Shown: positions 9,528 to 16,976 of the stretch, in pieces | Numbering within the stretch: the first letter of the stretch is position 1 | Layout of the letters: every line of letters starts with the position of its first letter | NCBI GenBank assembly: GCA_007116605.1 | Contig: SKID01000296.1 | Coordinates: 1 to 24,798 of the forward strand | Direction of reading: 5' to 3' | Source of the DNA: Tissierellia bacterium | Lineage (GTDB): Bacteria; Bacillota; Clostridia; Tissierellales; Dethiosulfatibacteraceae | Length of the DNA stretch: 24,798 nucleotides | Position numbers and translations under genes: made by a program | Notes under the pieces: model-generated | Told to the model about the DNA's origin: nothing | Database searches by the model: none | The model's input: the letters and a program-made list of their open reading frames with translations, nothing else

Positions 9528-10715
9528 CTATATAATACCTTTTTTTATTAATTCTTCTATTTGCTTTTGATTAAAGTTTAAATAATCTTTCAAAACCGTA
9601 TTTGTGTCTTGTCCTAATTTGGGTGCCTTAACATTAATATCTAAGGGATCTTCTTTATATCTGATGGGTGTATTTGGAACTTTGAGGATGTTTGTGCCAT
9701 TCATGTAGGGTGTATCCACAATGGTTTTTCGATACTTCACTTGTTCATTGTCCAATAACTCATCAATACTATGAATTGGGCTGTTGGCAATCTTATTTTC
9801 GTCTAGCAAAATTTGCCATTCTCGTGTCGTGTTTTGAATAAAAACTTTATTGAGCAATGGTTTTAGTTCATGATAATAATGCAATCTTTTTTTGTTTGTA
9901 CTAAAGCGGTAATCGTTAATCCATTCATGCTTATTAATTAATTTGCAAAAAGATACCCACATACGATTGTTACCAATAGCCACCATAATTTCACCGTCTC
10001 TTGTCATAAAAGTCTCAAAGGGAGTAATGGATGGATGTTGATTTCCCATTTTTTCTGGCTTTTCTCCTGTTAAACTGTAACGCATGATTGGGTTTTCTAA
10101 TATCGAAACTTGACTATCCAAAATTGAGATGTCCACCATTTTACCTTGTTGTGTCTTTTCTCTTTGGTGCAAAGCGCCTAAAATCCCAATAACACCGTAC
10201 AAAGCTGCTGTCATATCCCCTATAGGAGCACCTACTCTAATTGGATTACCTGTGGCTTCTCCTGTCACACTCATCATACCACTCATGGCTTGAATCACTG
10301 CATCATAAGCCGGTTTCTTTTTATATGGACCTTCTTGGCCATAGCCCGTAATGCCACAGTAAATAATTTTTTCATTGATTAATTTCAAATGTTCATAACC
10401 CACTCCTAAGTGATTCAATACATCAGGCTTATAATTATCAATCACGATATCCGCTAATTTTACTAGTTTTTTTAAAACTTCTACACCTTCGTGTTGTCTT
10501 AAATCCAAAGTCACACTTTTTTTGTTTCTATTGACACTAATAAAGTAAGCGCTTTCTTCATTGATAAATGGACCAAAAGCTCTTGAATCATCACCCACTT
10601 CTGGTAATTCGATTTTTATTATTTCAGCACCCATGTCTCCTAGAATCATGCCACAATAAGGTCCTGATAAGCCTTGGGTAATCTCTATCACTCGTATATC
10701 TTTTAAAACAGCCAT
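9528..10715 (-). CDS. Family III CoA-transferase (CaiB/BaiF/Frc type)
   Basis: Enzymes of this family move CoA between an acyl-CoA and a free carboxylic acid through a mixed anhydride on a conserved Asp. The protein is 395 aa from the ATG at 10715, which has GGGAGG 6 nt upstream; a longer open frame to 10790 would add an unlikely N-terminal extension. Visible signatures are the N-terminal GPYCGMILGDMGAEIIKIE, then NRNKKSVTLDL (about 63-72), and the catalytic region GYGQEGPYKKKPAYDAVIQA with Asp138. The substrate cannot be read from sequence. It lies just upstream of the methylmalonyl-CoA decarboxylase operon, so a role in activating or releasing a dicarboxylic or short-chain acid is plausible, as is carnitine- or oxalate-type activity. 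The stop is TAG. The gene has its own promoter and a long leader next to hutP. Confidence 0.9.
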   Translation of the reverse strand: MAVLKDIRVIEITQGLSGPYCGMILGDMGAEIIKIELPEVGDDSRAFGPFINEESAYFISVNRNKKSVTLDLRQHEGVEVLKKLVKLADIVIDNYKPDVLNHLGVGYEHLKLINEKIIYCGITGYGQEGPYKKKPAYDAVIQAMSGMMSVTGEATGNPIRVGAPIGDMTAALYGVIGILGALHQREKTQQGKMVDISILDSQVSILENPIMRYSLTGEKPEKMGNQHPSITPFETFMTRDGEIMVAIGNNRMWVSFCKLINKHEWINDYRFSTNKKRLHYYHELKPLLNKVFIQNTTREWQILLDENKIANSPIHSIDELLDNEQVKYRKTIVDTPYMNGTNILKVPNTPIRYKEDPLDINVKAPKLGQDTNTVLKDYLNFNQKQIEELIKKGII

Positions 10716-10820
10716 AAATATCCTCCCAAAAAACAAAAACAAGAAAACGGTTAACCATTCGCTTGTTTCTTCTCTCTTTATTCTATGCAAGCATCGTCAC
10801 ATTAAATTTCTATATCAACT

Positions 10821-10914
10821 AAAAATACGGGTGGTCCCTGTAAACTCTATTCTCTTTCTCTCTATATGCACAGTTTCCACTTCTAAAACTAGCACATTGT
10901 TACTAAAATGTCAA
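10821..10914 (-). promoter_or_regulatory. Promoter and structured leader of the CoA-transferase gene, possible HutP target
   Basis: On the minus strand TTGACA (10909-10914) and TAGTTT (10886-10891) are 17 bp apart, with a TGn extension, so transcription would begin near 10879 and leave a leader of about 165 nt. The leader starts with a purine-rich stretch carrying GAG, GAG and CAG (10852-10854, 10845-10847, 10838-10840), each separated by exactly 4 nt. The last runs into a small hairpin, UAC-a-GGG-acca-CCC-GUA (10826-10842), followed by five U (10821-10825). NAG triplets spaced by 4 nt at a terminator are what HutP reads in Bacillus. A near-palindrome centred on GGTTAACC (10746-10759) lies further down the leader. 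The stem is short, so terminator function is uncertain. Confidence 0.35.
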
Positions 10915-10917
10915 TGG

Positions 10918-11364
10918 TTAAATGTTAACATATCCCATGCCTAGGCGGCTATGATTTGATAAAACATGAAATGCTGAATTACCATACATAGAAACCGCTA
11001 TCCAGTGTTGACTACTGACTATCGCCATTTTGATATGTAAATTAGCATCTAAAGGCATATCTAACATCAGTCCTCTTGCTGCTTCCTGAGCAGCATGGAT
11101 TAGACCATGTATTTGATGTGGAGTTTTATTGATGACTTCAAGATTTAGTGCAGCTCCTACGCATGAGTTAATAATCTTCTTTTTTAATTCACGCCCGGAG
11201 CCTGCAACTTCTGTAACAACCACTCTATGATTTGTTTCTTCCATAAATGCTTTTGCAATGGTTTCATTTGATTTACTTTCAAGCATAGAAATAAAAACTG
11301 CTGCTTTCCCAATATCTATTTGCCCATCTTTACTAATCATTTCTCTGATAAAGTCTTTATTCAT
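10918..11364 (-). CDS. hutP: HutP-family RNA-binding antiterminator
   Basis: In Bacillus subtilis HutP is a hexamer that, with L-histidine and Mg2+, binds NAG repeats in the hut leader RNA and prevents termination. This protein is exactly 148 aa, as in Bacillus. It shares the late motif HWIAVSMYGN (Bacillus DWIAVSLYGT) and the ending GMGYVNI (Bacillus GVGINHI). The three metal-binding His residues are kept: His86 and His90 in IHGLIHAAQEAARG (Bacillus His73 and His77) and His138 in the C-terminal NHSRLGMG. AGGAG lies 6 nt before the ATG. It follows the DUF2177 gene by 34 nt and precedes a CoA-transferase whose leader has spaced NAG triplets. No histidine utilisation gene is in the window, so its target and ligand here are open. 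The identification is by recalled alignment. Confidence 0.85.
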   Translation of the reverse strand: MNKDFIREMISKDGQIDIGKAAVFISMLESKSNETIAKAFMEETNHRVVVTEVAGSGRELKKKIINSCVGAALNLEVINKTPHQIHGLIHAAQEAARGLMLDMPLDANLHIKMAIVSSQHWIAVSMYGNSAFHVLSNHSRLGMGYVNI

Positions 11365-11398
11365 GCTTTTCTCCTGTTAATCCATAAACATTCTATCC

Positions 11399-11803
11399 TT
11401 AAAACTTAAGTAGTTTTGACAACCCATAACTGATACTTGCTACAGAACCTCCTAATAATGTTCCCCAAGCAATATCCATAATCGTCACTTTTAATGACCA
11501 ATCTTTCAAAGTCGCTAAATTTGTTAGATCGTATGTCATGTAAGTAAAAAAACCAAATATCAATCCCATTCTTAATGCATATAAAAAACCTTGACCTCTT
11601 AATGCAGGGTTGACTGCCAGATACACGATGCCTAAAATATATAACAAATAAAATAAACCTGCTGCTAACCAATTAACTTTATCCGCCATCAGATGACCAA
11701 TGTTTTGTCGATATATGTTTTTAGCAACCACTCCCAGCCACACAATATCAATCGCAAAAAAAACAACCAATGTTACCAGATAGACTTTACCAAACTGTAC
11801 CAT
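11399..11803 (-). CDS. DUF2177 family membrane protein
   Basis: A 134-aa hydrophobic protein with four predicted transmembrane helices (about residues 6-26, 44-66, 74-95 and 106-129). It shows what I recall as the DUF2177 pattern: an Asp in the first helix followed by WLGVVAKNIY, and TYDLTNLATLKDWSL near residue 90. The function of the family is unknown. AGGAGG lies 4 nt before the ATG. It sits 34 nt upstream of hutP, so the two are probably co-transcribed; whether that is meaningful is not known. The 128-bp gap before it holds no clear promoter or terminator, only an imperfect TCAGG/CCTGA inverted repeat near 11840-11862. Confidence 0.82.
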   Translation of the reverse strand: MVQFGKVYLVTLVVFFAIDIVWLGVVAKNIYRQNIGHLMADKVNWLAAGLFYLLYILGIVYLAVNPALRGQGFLYALRMGLIFGFFTYMTYDLTNLATLKDWSLKVTIMDIAWGTLLGGSVASISYGLSKLLKF

Positions 11804-11931
11804 AAATCCTCCTTTAATTTACCAAATATACGCCGAGCTTACTCAGGGTTAAAATCCCACCTGAACCTAAAAACATTGTCTTTCCCGAAAAAATTTGTAA
11901 ACAATCCAAGAAAGACTCATGCTAGAGAAGA

Positions 11932-12834
11932 TTAGCCTTGTATCATGTTTTTAATGATCTCTTTACACGATAAGATTGACTTAATGGGGTCTAAACTCTG
12001 ACCAATTTGAATAAAACCATTTTCCACATCACCATCACAAACTGCTTTCGCATATACCCCTTTCATTCTACCTGACAAACTACTTCTCGGAGCATCACTA
12101 AACTCAATCTTTAAATACTCATCTGTAAAACGACTACGAATGCCCCTGACATCATGCCTAATCGTATGCCCTAATACCACCGAATCTAAATCTGTAGCTT
12201 CTACTACCTTCAATTTAGCATTGACATGGGCTGGACACTCTTCAGATACAAAAAAGCGACTGCCCATTTGAACCCCTGAAGCTCCCATAGCTAGTGCTGC
12301 TTTAAGGCCTCTGTTATCTACTATACCACCGGCAGCTATCACTGGAATGGCTACATTAGGAATAATATTTGTCATCAACGCCATCAAGGTCACTCTGCCA
12401 ATATGTCCTCCCGCTTCTAGTCCTTCTATTACAATCCCATCTGCACCCGCTGCTTCTACTTTTTTGGCTTGTTTTAAATTTGCTACAACAGGGATGGCAA
12501 TAATTCCAGCTTTTTTTATTTTCTCTATATATGGAACAGGATTACCCGCTCCAAATGTTACAAATTTAGGCTTTAATTGGCAAACCGCATCGATGATTGC
12601 TTCTTTTTGCTCTGCCATCAAAACAATGTTAGCACCAAAAGGCTTTTTCGTCATGCTTTTAGCTTTTGTCACTTCATCTATAACCCATTGGACATCATGT
12701 CCTCCAGCACCGATAATACCTGCACCACCAGCTTCACTTACCGCTACTGCTAACGTACTATTTGAAACCACTGCCATTGCACCTTGTATAATTGGATACT
12801 CTATTCCTAGTAAATCTGTCAATTTTGTTTTCAT
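11932..12834 (-). CDS. FMN-dependent enoyl-ACP reductase FabK-like / nitronate monooxygenase-like oxidoreductase
   Basis: A TIM-barrel flavoprotein of 300 aa, slightly shorter than typical FabK (about 310-320). Motifs are PIIQGAM near residue 14, EGLEAGGHIGRVTLMAL with His144 in the position conserved in both FabK and nitronate monooxygenases, the phosphate-binding GGIVDNRGLKAALAMGASGVQMGSRF, and a C-terminal NGFIQIGQS. FabK reduces the enoyl-ACP double bond in fatty acid synthesis; nitronate monooxygenases detoxify nitroalkanes. There are no fatty acid synthesis genes nearby, which favours a general flavin reductase or nitronate monooxygenase, but the sequence alone does not settle it. It lies 27 nt after the nicotinate phosphoribosyltransferase gene and probably shares its transcript. 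GGGAGG stands 10 nt before the ATG, a rather long spacing. Confidence 0.85.
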   Translation of the reverse strand: MKTKLTDLLGIEYPIIQGAMAVVSNSTLAVAVSEAGGAGIIGAGGHDVQWVIDEVTKAKSMTKKPFGANIVLMAEQKEAIIDAVCQLKPKFVTFGAGNPVPYIEKIKKAGIIAIPVVANLKQAKKVEAAGADGIVIEGLEAGGHIGRVTLMALMTNIIPNVAIPVIAAGGIVDNRGLKAALAMGASGVQMGSRFFVSEECPAHVNAKLKVVEATDLDSVVLGHTIRHDVRGIRSRFTDEYLKIEFSDAPRSSLSGRMKGVYAKAVCDGDVENGFIQIGQSLDPIKSILSCKEIIKNMIQG

Positions 12835-12861
12835 AATTTAAATGCCTCCCTTTAATCATTT

Positions 12862-14307
12862 TTATTGATGCATGCGATATTTATCAATTAAGTTTTGCTT
12901 CTCAACCCATAACTCATATGATAAGTTGACAAAATACCGGTCCGGACTCTCAAACCTTAATAGATCATCCCAAAGTTTTGCCATTTCAACTTTTAAATTC
13001 TCTCTGATTTCTTCTAAAGTTGGAAGCTTAGCAACGAGAACCCCATTTTCAACCATTTTCTTCTGAAGTTTTTTTGCTGTGAAATTCTTTGCTTCTTTTG
13101 ATTTCCATGGACTAATTGGATCAAACAACTTATAGGGCTCTTTAACCTCTTCATTTTTAAAAGTGATTAAATCTGCAAATGCGTTCCCATTATTATTGTC
13201 ATAAAGTCTCCACACTTCTTTAAAGCCCGGGTTTGTAATTTTATCTGCTTCTTCGCTCAATTTTATCCTTGACATTTTTTTGCCATTATTTTCTAAAGCT
13301 ACGAGTTTATACACACCACCAAAAACAGCTTCCGATCTAGCAGTAATCATTCTTTCTCCTACGCCATAAAAATTGATAGGCGCTTTCTGTATTTCAAGTT
13401 CCCGAATACGATACTCATCCAATGCATTGGATACTGTTATGGTCGTATCTTGAAAACCAGAATCATCAAGCATTTTGCGCGCCCGTCTTGACAAATAACC
13501 TAAATCTCCACTATCAATCCGTATACCTTTTTTGCTCCCTAGTTGCATGTTTTTAAAGACCTCTATTGCTTGAGGAACACCCGATTTTAATACATTGTAA
13601 GTATCTACTAATAAAGTGACTTGCTTTGGATAAGCTTTAACATAAGCATCAAATGCTAGTCGATCGCTATCAAAAAATTGAATCCAACTGTGGGCCATTG
13701 TACCGATAGCAGGTATATTAAACATTTTAGATGCTAACACATTAGATGTTCCAAAGCATCCACCAATATAGCAAGCTCTGGCACCAAAATTAGCTGCATC
13801 AGCACCATGGGCTCTTCTTGCTCCAAAATCCACTACAGGCTTTCCGTTAGCTGCTCTTACAATACGATTTGCTTTAGTCGCAATTAAACTTTGATGATTC
13901 AGTGTTAGCAAAAGCATCGTTTCGATTAATTGCGCTTCTAGCAAAGGAGCACGCACTGTTACTATAGGCGTATTCGGAAATACAGGAGTCCCCTCTGGTA
14001 TAGCCCAAATATCACCACTAAATCTAAAATCCTTTAAATATTCAATAAACTCACTTGTAAACAGATTCATACTTCGTATGAAATCCAAATCGTCTTTAGT
14101 AAATTGTAAATTTAAGACATAATCAAGAAATTGTTCTAAGCCTGCAGTAATGGCAAATCCTCCATGATCAGGTACTCTTCTAAAGAAATAATCAAAATAC
14201 ACCCAGTAGTGATCAACTTCATTAACTAAATAGCCATTTGTCATCGTTAACTCATATAAGTCAACCAACATACCCAAGTTCTTTTCATTTTTCCAGTTTA
14301 GTTTCAT
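12862..14307 (-). CDS. pncB: Nicotinate phosphoribosyltransferase
   Basis: This enzyme joins nicotinate to phosphoribosyl pyrophosphate to give nicotinate mononucleotide, the entry step of the NAD salvage route. The protein has 481 aa from the ATG at 14307. An upstream ATG at 14322 has no binding site and lies almost at the predicted transcript start, whereas AGGG stands 8 nt before 14307. Signatures include MLVDLYELTMTNGY near residue 13, FGARRAHGADAANFGARACYIGGCFGTSN (given here in part; residues about 161-189), GTMAHSW with His206, the residue phosphorylated in the family, and IRIDSGDLGYLSR. It is preceded by its own promoter and followed after 27 nt by the FabK-like gene. Confidence 0.95.
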   Translation of the reverse strand: MKLNWKNEKNLGMLVDLYELTMTNGYLVNEVDHYWVYFDYFFRRVPDHGGFAITAGLEQFLDYVLNLQFTKDDLDFIRSMNLFTSEFIEYLKDFRFSGDIWAIPEGTPVFPNTPIVTVRAPLLEAQLIETMLLLTLNHQSLIATKANRIVRAANGKPVVDFGARRAHGADAANFGARACYIGGCFGTSNVLASKMFNIPAIGTMAHSWIQFFDSDRLAFDAYVKAYPKQVTLLVDTYNVLKSGVPQAIEVFKNMQLGSKKGIRIDSGDLGYLSRRARKMLDDSGFQDTTITVSNALDEYRIRELEIQKAPINFYGVGERMITARSEAVFGGVYKLVALENNGKKMSRIKLSEEADKITNPGFKEVWRLYDNNNGNAFADLITFKNEEVKEPYKLFDPISPWKSKEAKNFTAKKLQKKMVENGVLVAKLPTLEEIRENLKVEMAKLWDDLLRFESPDRYFVNLSYELWVEKQNLIDKYRMHQ

Positions 14308-14336
14308 CCCATCATCCCTCATGATTACTTTTTATC

Positions 14337-14365
14337 ATTTTATCACATGCCCAACATCTCAACAA
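14337..14365 (-). promoter_or_regulatory. Putative sigma-A promoter of pncB
   Basis: TTGTTG (14360-14365), a 17-bp spacer ending in an extended TGA, and TAAAAT (14337-14342) on the minus strand. The predicted start is near 14330, just upstream of the pncB binding site. It supports the pncB start at 14307. The rest of the gap, 14366-14515, shows no gene and no strong dyad. Confidence 0.55.
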
Positions 14366-14515
14366 GTGAGTAATACTTATTTCCGACGATGTACTGATTG
14401 ATTAATCCTTTACTGAATTAAACTATCCAATACAATGAAAGAACTACCTTTATTTAATCTAATTCACTTGATAAATGAGTTTCAAACCTGATGACTGGCC
14501 ATTATCCTATCTTTA

Positions 14516-14558
14516 AAACAAAAAAGCGTTATCATTAATTGAATAATCACAACGCTTT
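14516..14558 (-). terminator. Rho-independent terminator of hcp
   Basis: Minus-strand hairpin with an 8-bp stem AAAGCGTT/AACGCTTT, extended inward by a wobble pair, an A-T pair and ATTA/TAAT around a small loop, and followed by a T-rich tract (TTTTTTGTTTT). It lies about 20 nt past the hcp stop and separates hcp from pncB. Confidence 0.85.
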
Positions 14559-14577
14559 AAATGGGTTATAGTAGTTT

Positions 14578-16230
14578 TTATGCTCCTAAGAATTGTACTA
14601 AGTCTTCATCAACTGTTTGAATACCATTGATACCAAAGTTTTCTACTAAAACTTTTGCTACATTCGCAGATAAAAACGCTGGCAAAGTAGGTCCAAGCTT
14701 GATGTTTTTTACACCCAAGAACAGCAAGGCAAGCAAAACAATGACCGCTTTTTGCTCATACCATGCAATATTATATGATATAGGCAATTCGTTAATGTCA
14801 TTTAGCTCAAACACCTCTTTTAATTTGAGAGCGATAACAGCTAGTGAGTACGAGTCATTACATTGTCCTGCATCTAATACTCTCGGTATCCCTCCGATAT
14901 CTCCTAAATTTAACTTATTATATCGATACTTAGCACAGCCAGCTGTTAAAATAACTGTATCTTTAGGTAATGCTTCAGCAAACTCTGAATAATATTCTCT
15001 AGACTTCATCCGACCATCACATCCAGCCATAACAAAGAATTGGCCAATAGCACCGCTTTTCACTGCATCTACGACTTTATCTGCCAAAGCCATGACCTGA
15101 TTATGTGCAAAACCACCTACAATTTTTCCCGTCTCAATCTCGGTCGGTGAAGGTAATCGCTTAGCATGTTCAATCACTTTTGAAAAGTCTTTTGCCTTAC
15201 CCTCTTCTCTTGCTGGAATATGAGGAAACCCTTCATAGCCAGCAGCACCAGTGGTATAAACCCTATCTGAATAGCTTGCTTTAGGTGGCACAATACAATT
15301 TGTTGTAAATAACACTGGACCATTGAAGCTTTCAAACTCTTCTTTTTGCTTCCACCACGCATTTCCATAATTACCAACAAAGTGATCATATTGTTTAAAC
15401 TTTGGATAATAATTTGCTGGAAGCATTTCACTATGGGTATAGACATCCACGCCTGTTCCTTTAGTTTGCTCTAATAATTCTTCCATGTCTTTTAGATCAT
15501 GTCCACTGATTAAAATAGCCGGATTATTTCTGACACCAATATTAACCTCTGTTATTTCTGGATGTCCATAGGTATTCGTATTTGCCTGGTCCAATAATGC
15601 CATCACCTTAACGCCATACTCACCAGTTTTTAGTGTCCATGCAACTAATTCGTCCACACTAAGGGCATCATTTATTGTTGCAAGCAAGGCTTTTTCGATA
15701 AAATCAATAATGCCGTCATCATTAAAACCTAGATTCAAAGCATGCTCACCATATGCTGCCATTCCTTTTAAACCATAAGTGATTAATTGTCGTAAACTTC
15801 TTATATCTTCATTGTCAGTAGCCAAAACTCCCACATCAACAGCTTGAGATTTCTGCTCAAATTGAAATCGGGGCTCCATCCATGTAGCACTATCATGGTA
15901 TCCTTTAATTGTTAAAACATTTTTTGCTTCAAGTTTACCTTTAATGATTTCTCTTTGTTCAAGAGCTTTCTCAATTTTTTCTATAATTGCTTCAGCATCA
16001 AAATTAGCGTTTGTAATGGTTGTAAATAAACCATCTAATAATAATTGATCCGTCCTTGAGTCATTTAATCCTTCCTGACGTGCCTGCTGATTAAACTCTG
16101 CTACACCTTTTAATGTGTAAATTAATAAATCTTGCAAATTTGCAACATCATCTTTTTTCCCACAAACTCCTATTTTAGTACAGCCTTTACCACCCGCTGC
16201 CTCTTGACATTGATAACAAAACATACTCAT
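14578..16230 (-). CDS. hcp: Hybrid cluster protein / hydroxylamine reductase
   Basis: Hcp is a cytoplasmic iron-sulfur protein that reduces hydroxylamine and, in enteric bacteria, nitric oxide, and so guards against nitrosative stress. This 550-aa protein has the N-terminal cluster Cys5-X2-Cys8-X8-Cys17-X5-Cys23, the short spacing seen in the Hcp of strict anaerobes. Hybrid-cluster ligand motifs follow: SGHDLKDMEELL, FTTNCIVPP, AGCDGR, TAGCAKYRYNKL, AGQCNDSYS and WYEQKA. AGGAGG lies 7 nt before the ATG. No hcr reductase gene accompanies it, as is usual in clostridia. It is a single-gene unit with its own regulated promoter and terminator; the promoter carries a CRP/FNR-type dyad, consistent with control by a nitric oxide-responsive HcpR-like protein. 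Confidence 0.97.
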   Translation of the reverse strand: MSMFCYQCQEAAGGKGCTKIGVCGKKDDVANLQDLLIYTLKGVAEFNQQARQEGLNDSRTDQLLLDGLFTTITNANFDAEAIIEKIEKALEQREIIKGKLEAKNVLTIKGYHDSATWMEPRFQFEQKSQAVDVGVLATDNEDIRSLRQLITYGLKGMAAYGEHALNLGFNDDGIIDFIEKALLATINDALSVDELVAWTLKTGEYGVKVMALLDQANTNTYGHPEITEVNIGVRNNPAILISGHDLKDMEELLEQTKGTGVDVYTHSEMLPANYYPKFKQYDHFVGNYGNAWWKQKEEFESFNGPVLFTTNCIVPPKASYSDRVYTTGAAGYEGFPHIPAREEGKAKDFSKVIEHAKRLPSPTEIETGKIVGGFAHNQVMALADKVVDAVKSGAIGQFFVMAGCDGRMKSREYYSEFAEALPKDTVILTAGCAKYRYNKLNLGDIGGIPRVLDAGQCNDSYSLAVIALKLKEVFELNDINELPISYNIAWYEQKAVIVLLALLFLGVKNIKLGPTLPAFLSANVAKVLVENFGINGIQTVDEDLVQFLGA

Positions 16231-16264
16231 TAAATAACCTCCTATAGACTAAGTTCTTATGTTC

Positions 16265-16305
16265 ATTATAGATCAGTCTATAGAAAATATTGTAACATTG
16301 GTTAC
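16265..16305 (-). promoter_or_regulatory. hcp promoter with a CRP/FNR-type operator at the class II activator position
   Basis: On the minus strand a perfect -10 TATAAT (16265-16270) has no good -35 at the 17-bp spacing (ACAATA). Where the -35 should be lies the perfect dyad GTAAC-N4-GTTAC (16292-16305). Its centre is about 40 bp upstream of the predicted start near 16258, the classic class II position for a CRP/FNR-family activator. The half-site and the 4-bp gap resemble what I recall for clostridial HcpR sites. A second dyad, TATAGA-N4-TCTATA, overlaps the -10 region (16268-16283). Confidence 0.6.
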
Positions 16306-16355
16306 CATAATGCGGTTTTTTCTATTAACAGGTCTCTAACATTCGGATGGCATTT

Positions 16356-16387
16356 AAAAAGCCACTTGATAGGATAAATCAAGTGGC
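16356..16387 (-). terminator. Rho-independent terminator of the ferritin-like gene
   Basis: Minus-strand stem GCCACTTGAT/ATCAAGTGGC (10 perfect bp, 16378-16387 and 16361-16370), 7-nt loop, then TTTTT (16356-16360). It lies 14 nt past the stop of the ferritin-like gene and also ends any readthrough from the two-component genes. Confidence 0.92.
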
Positions 16388-16400
16388 CTTGTTGTGTGCT

Positions 16401-16913
16401 TTATAGTCTTAGTTTTTTAATATCTTCTTTGAGTCGCTCTAAATCAGCTAAAAAGTCTTCAATATCATGTTCATGCTCCAACTCATCATTTAATATGGTA
16501 ATCGCCATTTGATAAGTGGCATGATCTTTGCCATCTGTGTAATCTGCTATTTCTTGATATCGCTCAATAGCACAACGTTCCCCATTAAGATTTTGTTTTA
16601 ATATTTCTTCTACATATGGATCTGTAGGCTCTTCATAATCACATCTAGCAAATTTTGTCCATTGATCAGGATTTAACAAAGGCGTTCCACCTAATTGTAT
16701 GATTCGATCAGCTACTAACTCAGCATGACCTAACTCTTCAGTTGCATGCAAAAGCAATTCTGGTTCAATTTCACTTCTCATAGGTCCTTCAAGCATTCTT
16801 GCACCTATCCAATATTGGTAATAGGCTAACCATTCTTCTGCTAAAGCCTCGTTTAACATTTGAATTAACTTATCCACATCTAATTTTGCAATATCTACTG
16901 CTTTTTGTCCCAT
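16401..16913 (-). CDS. Ferritin-like di-iron protein (bacterioferritin / Dps-like)
   Basis: A 170-aa four-helix-bundle protein. Likely di-iron ligands are Glu26 or Glu27 in the first helix (NEALAEEWLAYYQYW), Glu60-X2-His63 (EELGHAE), Glu117 (ERCAIERYQE) and Glu144-X2-His147 (NDELEHEHD). Proteins like this store iron or detoxify peroxide and oxygen in anaerobes. I place the start at 16913, where GGAGG stands 6 nt upstream and the protein begins MGQKAVD; a longer frame to 16943 has no binding site. The gene follows the response regulator by 54 nt from its own promoter, so co-transcription with the regulators is possible but its job need not be linked to fatty acid use. Bacterioferritin, rubrerythrin without rubredoxin domain, or Dps-like assignments cannot be separated here. 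Confidence 0.85.
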   Translation of the reverse strand: MGQKAVDIAKLDVDKLIQMLNEALAEEWLAYYQYWIGARMLEGPMRSEIEPELLLHATEELGHAELVADRIIQLGGTPLLNPDQWTKFARCDYEEPTDPYVEEILKQNLNGERCAIERYQEIADYTDGKDHATYQMAITILNDELEHEHDIEDFLADLERLKEDIKKLRL

Positions 16914-16947
16914 AAAAAACCTCCTATGCTTTATTTGTTGCATCTAT

Positions 16948-16976
16948 ATTATATACTTGTTCACCATTTAATTCAA
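16948..16976 (-). promoter_or_regulatory. Sigma-A promoter of the ferritin-like gene
   Basis: TTGAAT (16971-16976), 17 bp, TATAAT (16948-16953) on the minus strand. The -35 overlaps the last codons of the response regulator gene, so the ferritin-like gene can be expressed independently. No oxygen- or iron-type operator is evident in the short gap. Confidence 0.65.

Noticed and set aside
1124..10715. TAG as a sense codon throughout this genome, to explain the broken gltD.
   Set aside because: gltB, mmdD and the CoA-transferase gene all end at TAG at the expected protein length, so TAG works as a normal stop. Only local suppression or mutation remains plausible.
10786..10801. A possible second sigma-54 promoter (TGTGACGATGCTTGCA on the minus strand) upstream of the CoA-transferase.
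   Set aside because: The invariant GG of the -24 box is replaced by GT. A better sigma-A-type promoter lies about 100 bp upstream.
11838..11870. Inverted repeat TCAGG/CCTGA between the FabK-like and DUF2177 genes as a terminator.
   Set aside because: It has no T-run on either side and an imperfect stem. It also lies upstream of DUF2177, where a terminator for a preceding gene is not needed on this strand except for attenuation, for which nothing else is seen.
15174..15446. A 90-codon minus-strand open frame inside hcp.
   Set aside because: It is an out-of-frame shadow of a well-conserved gene and has no binding site or recognisable product.
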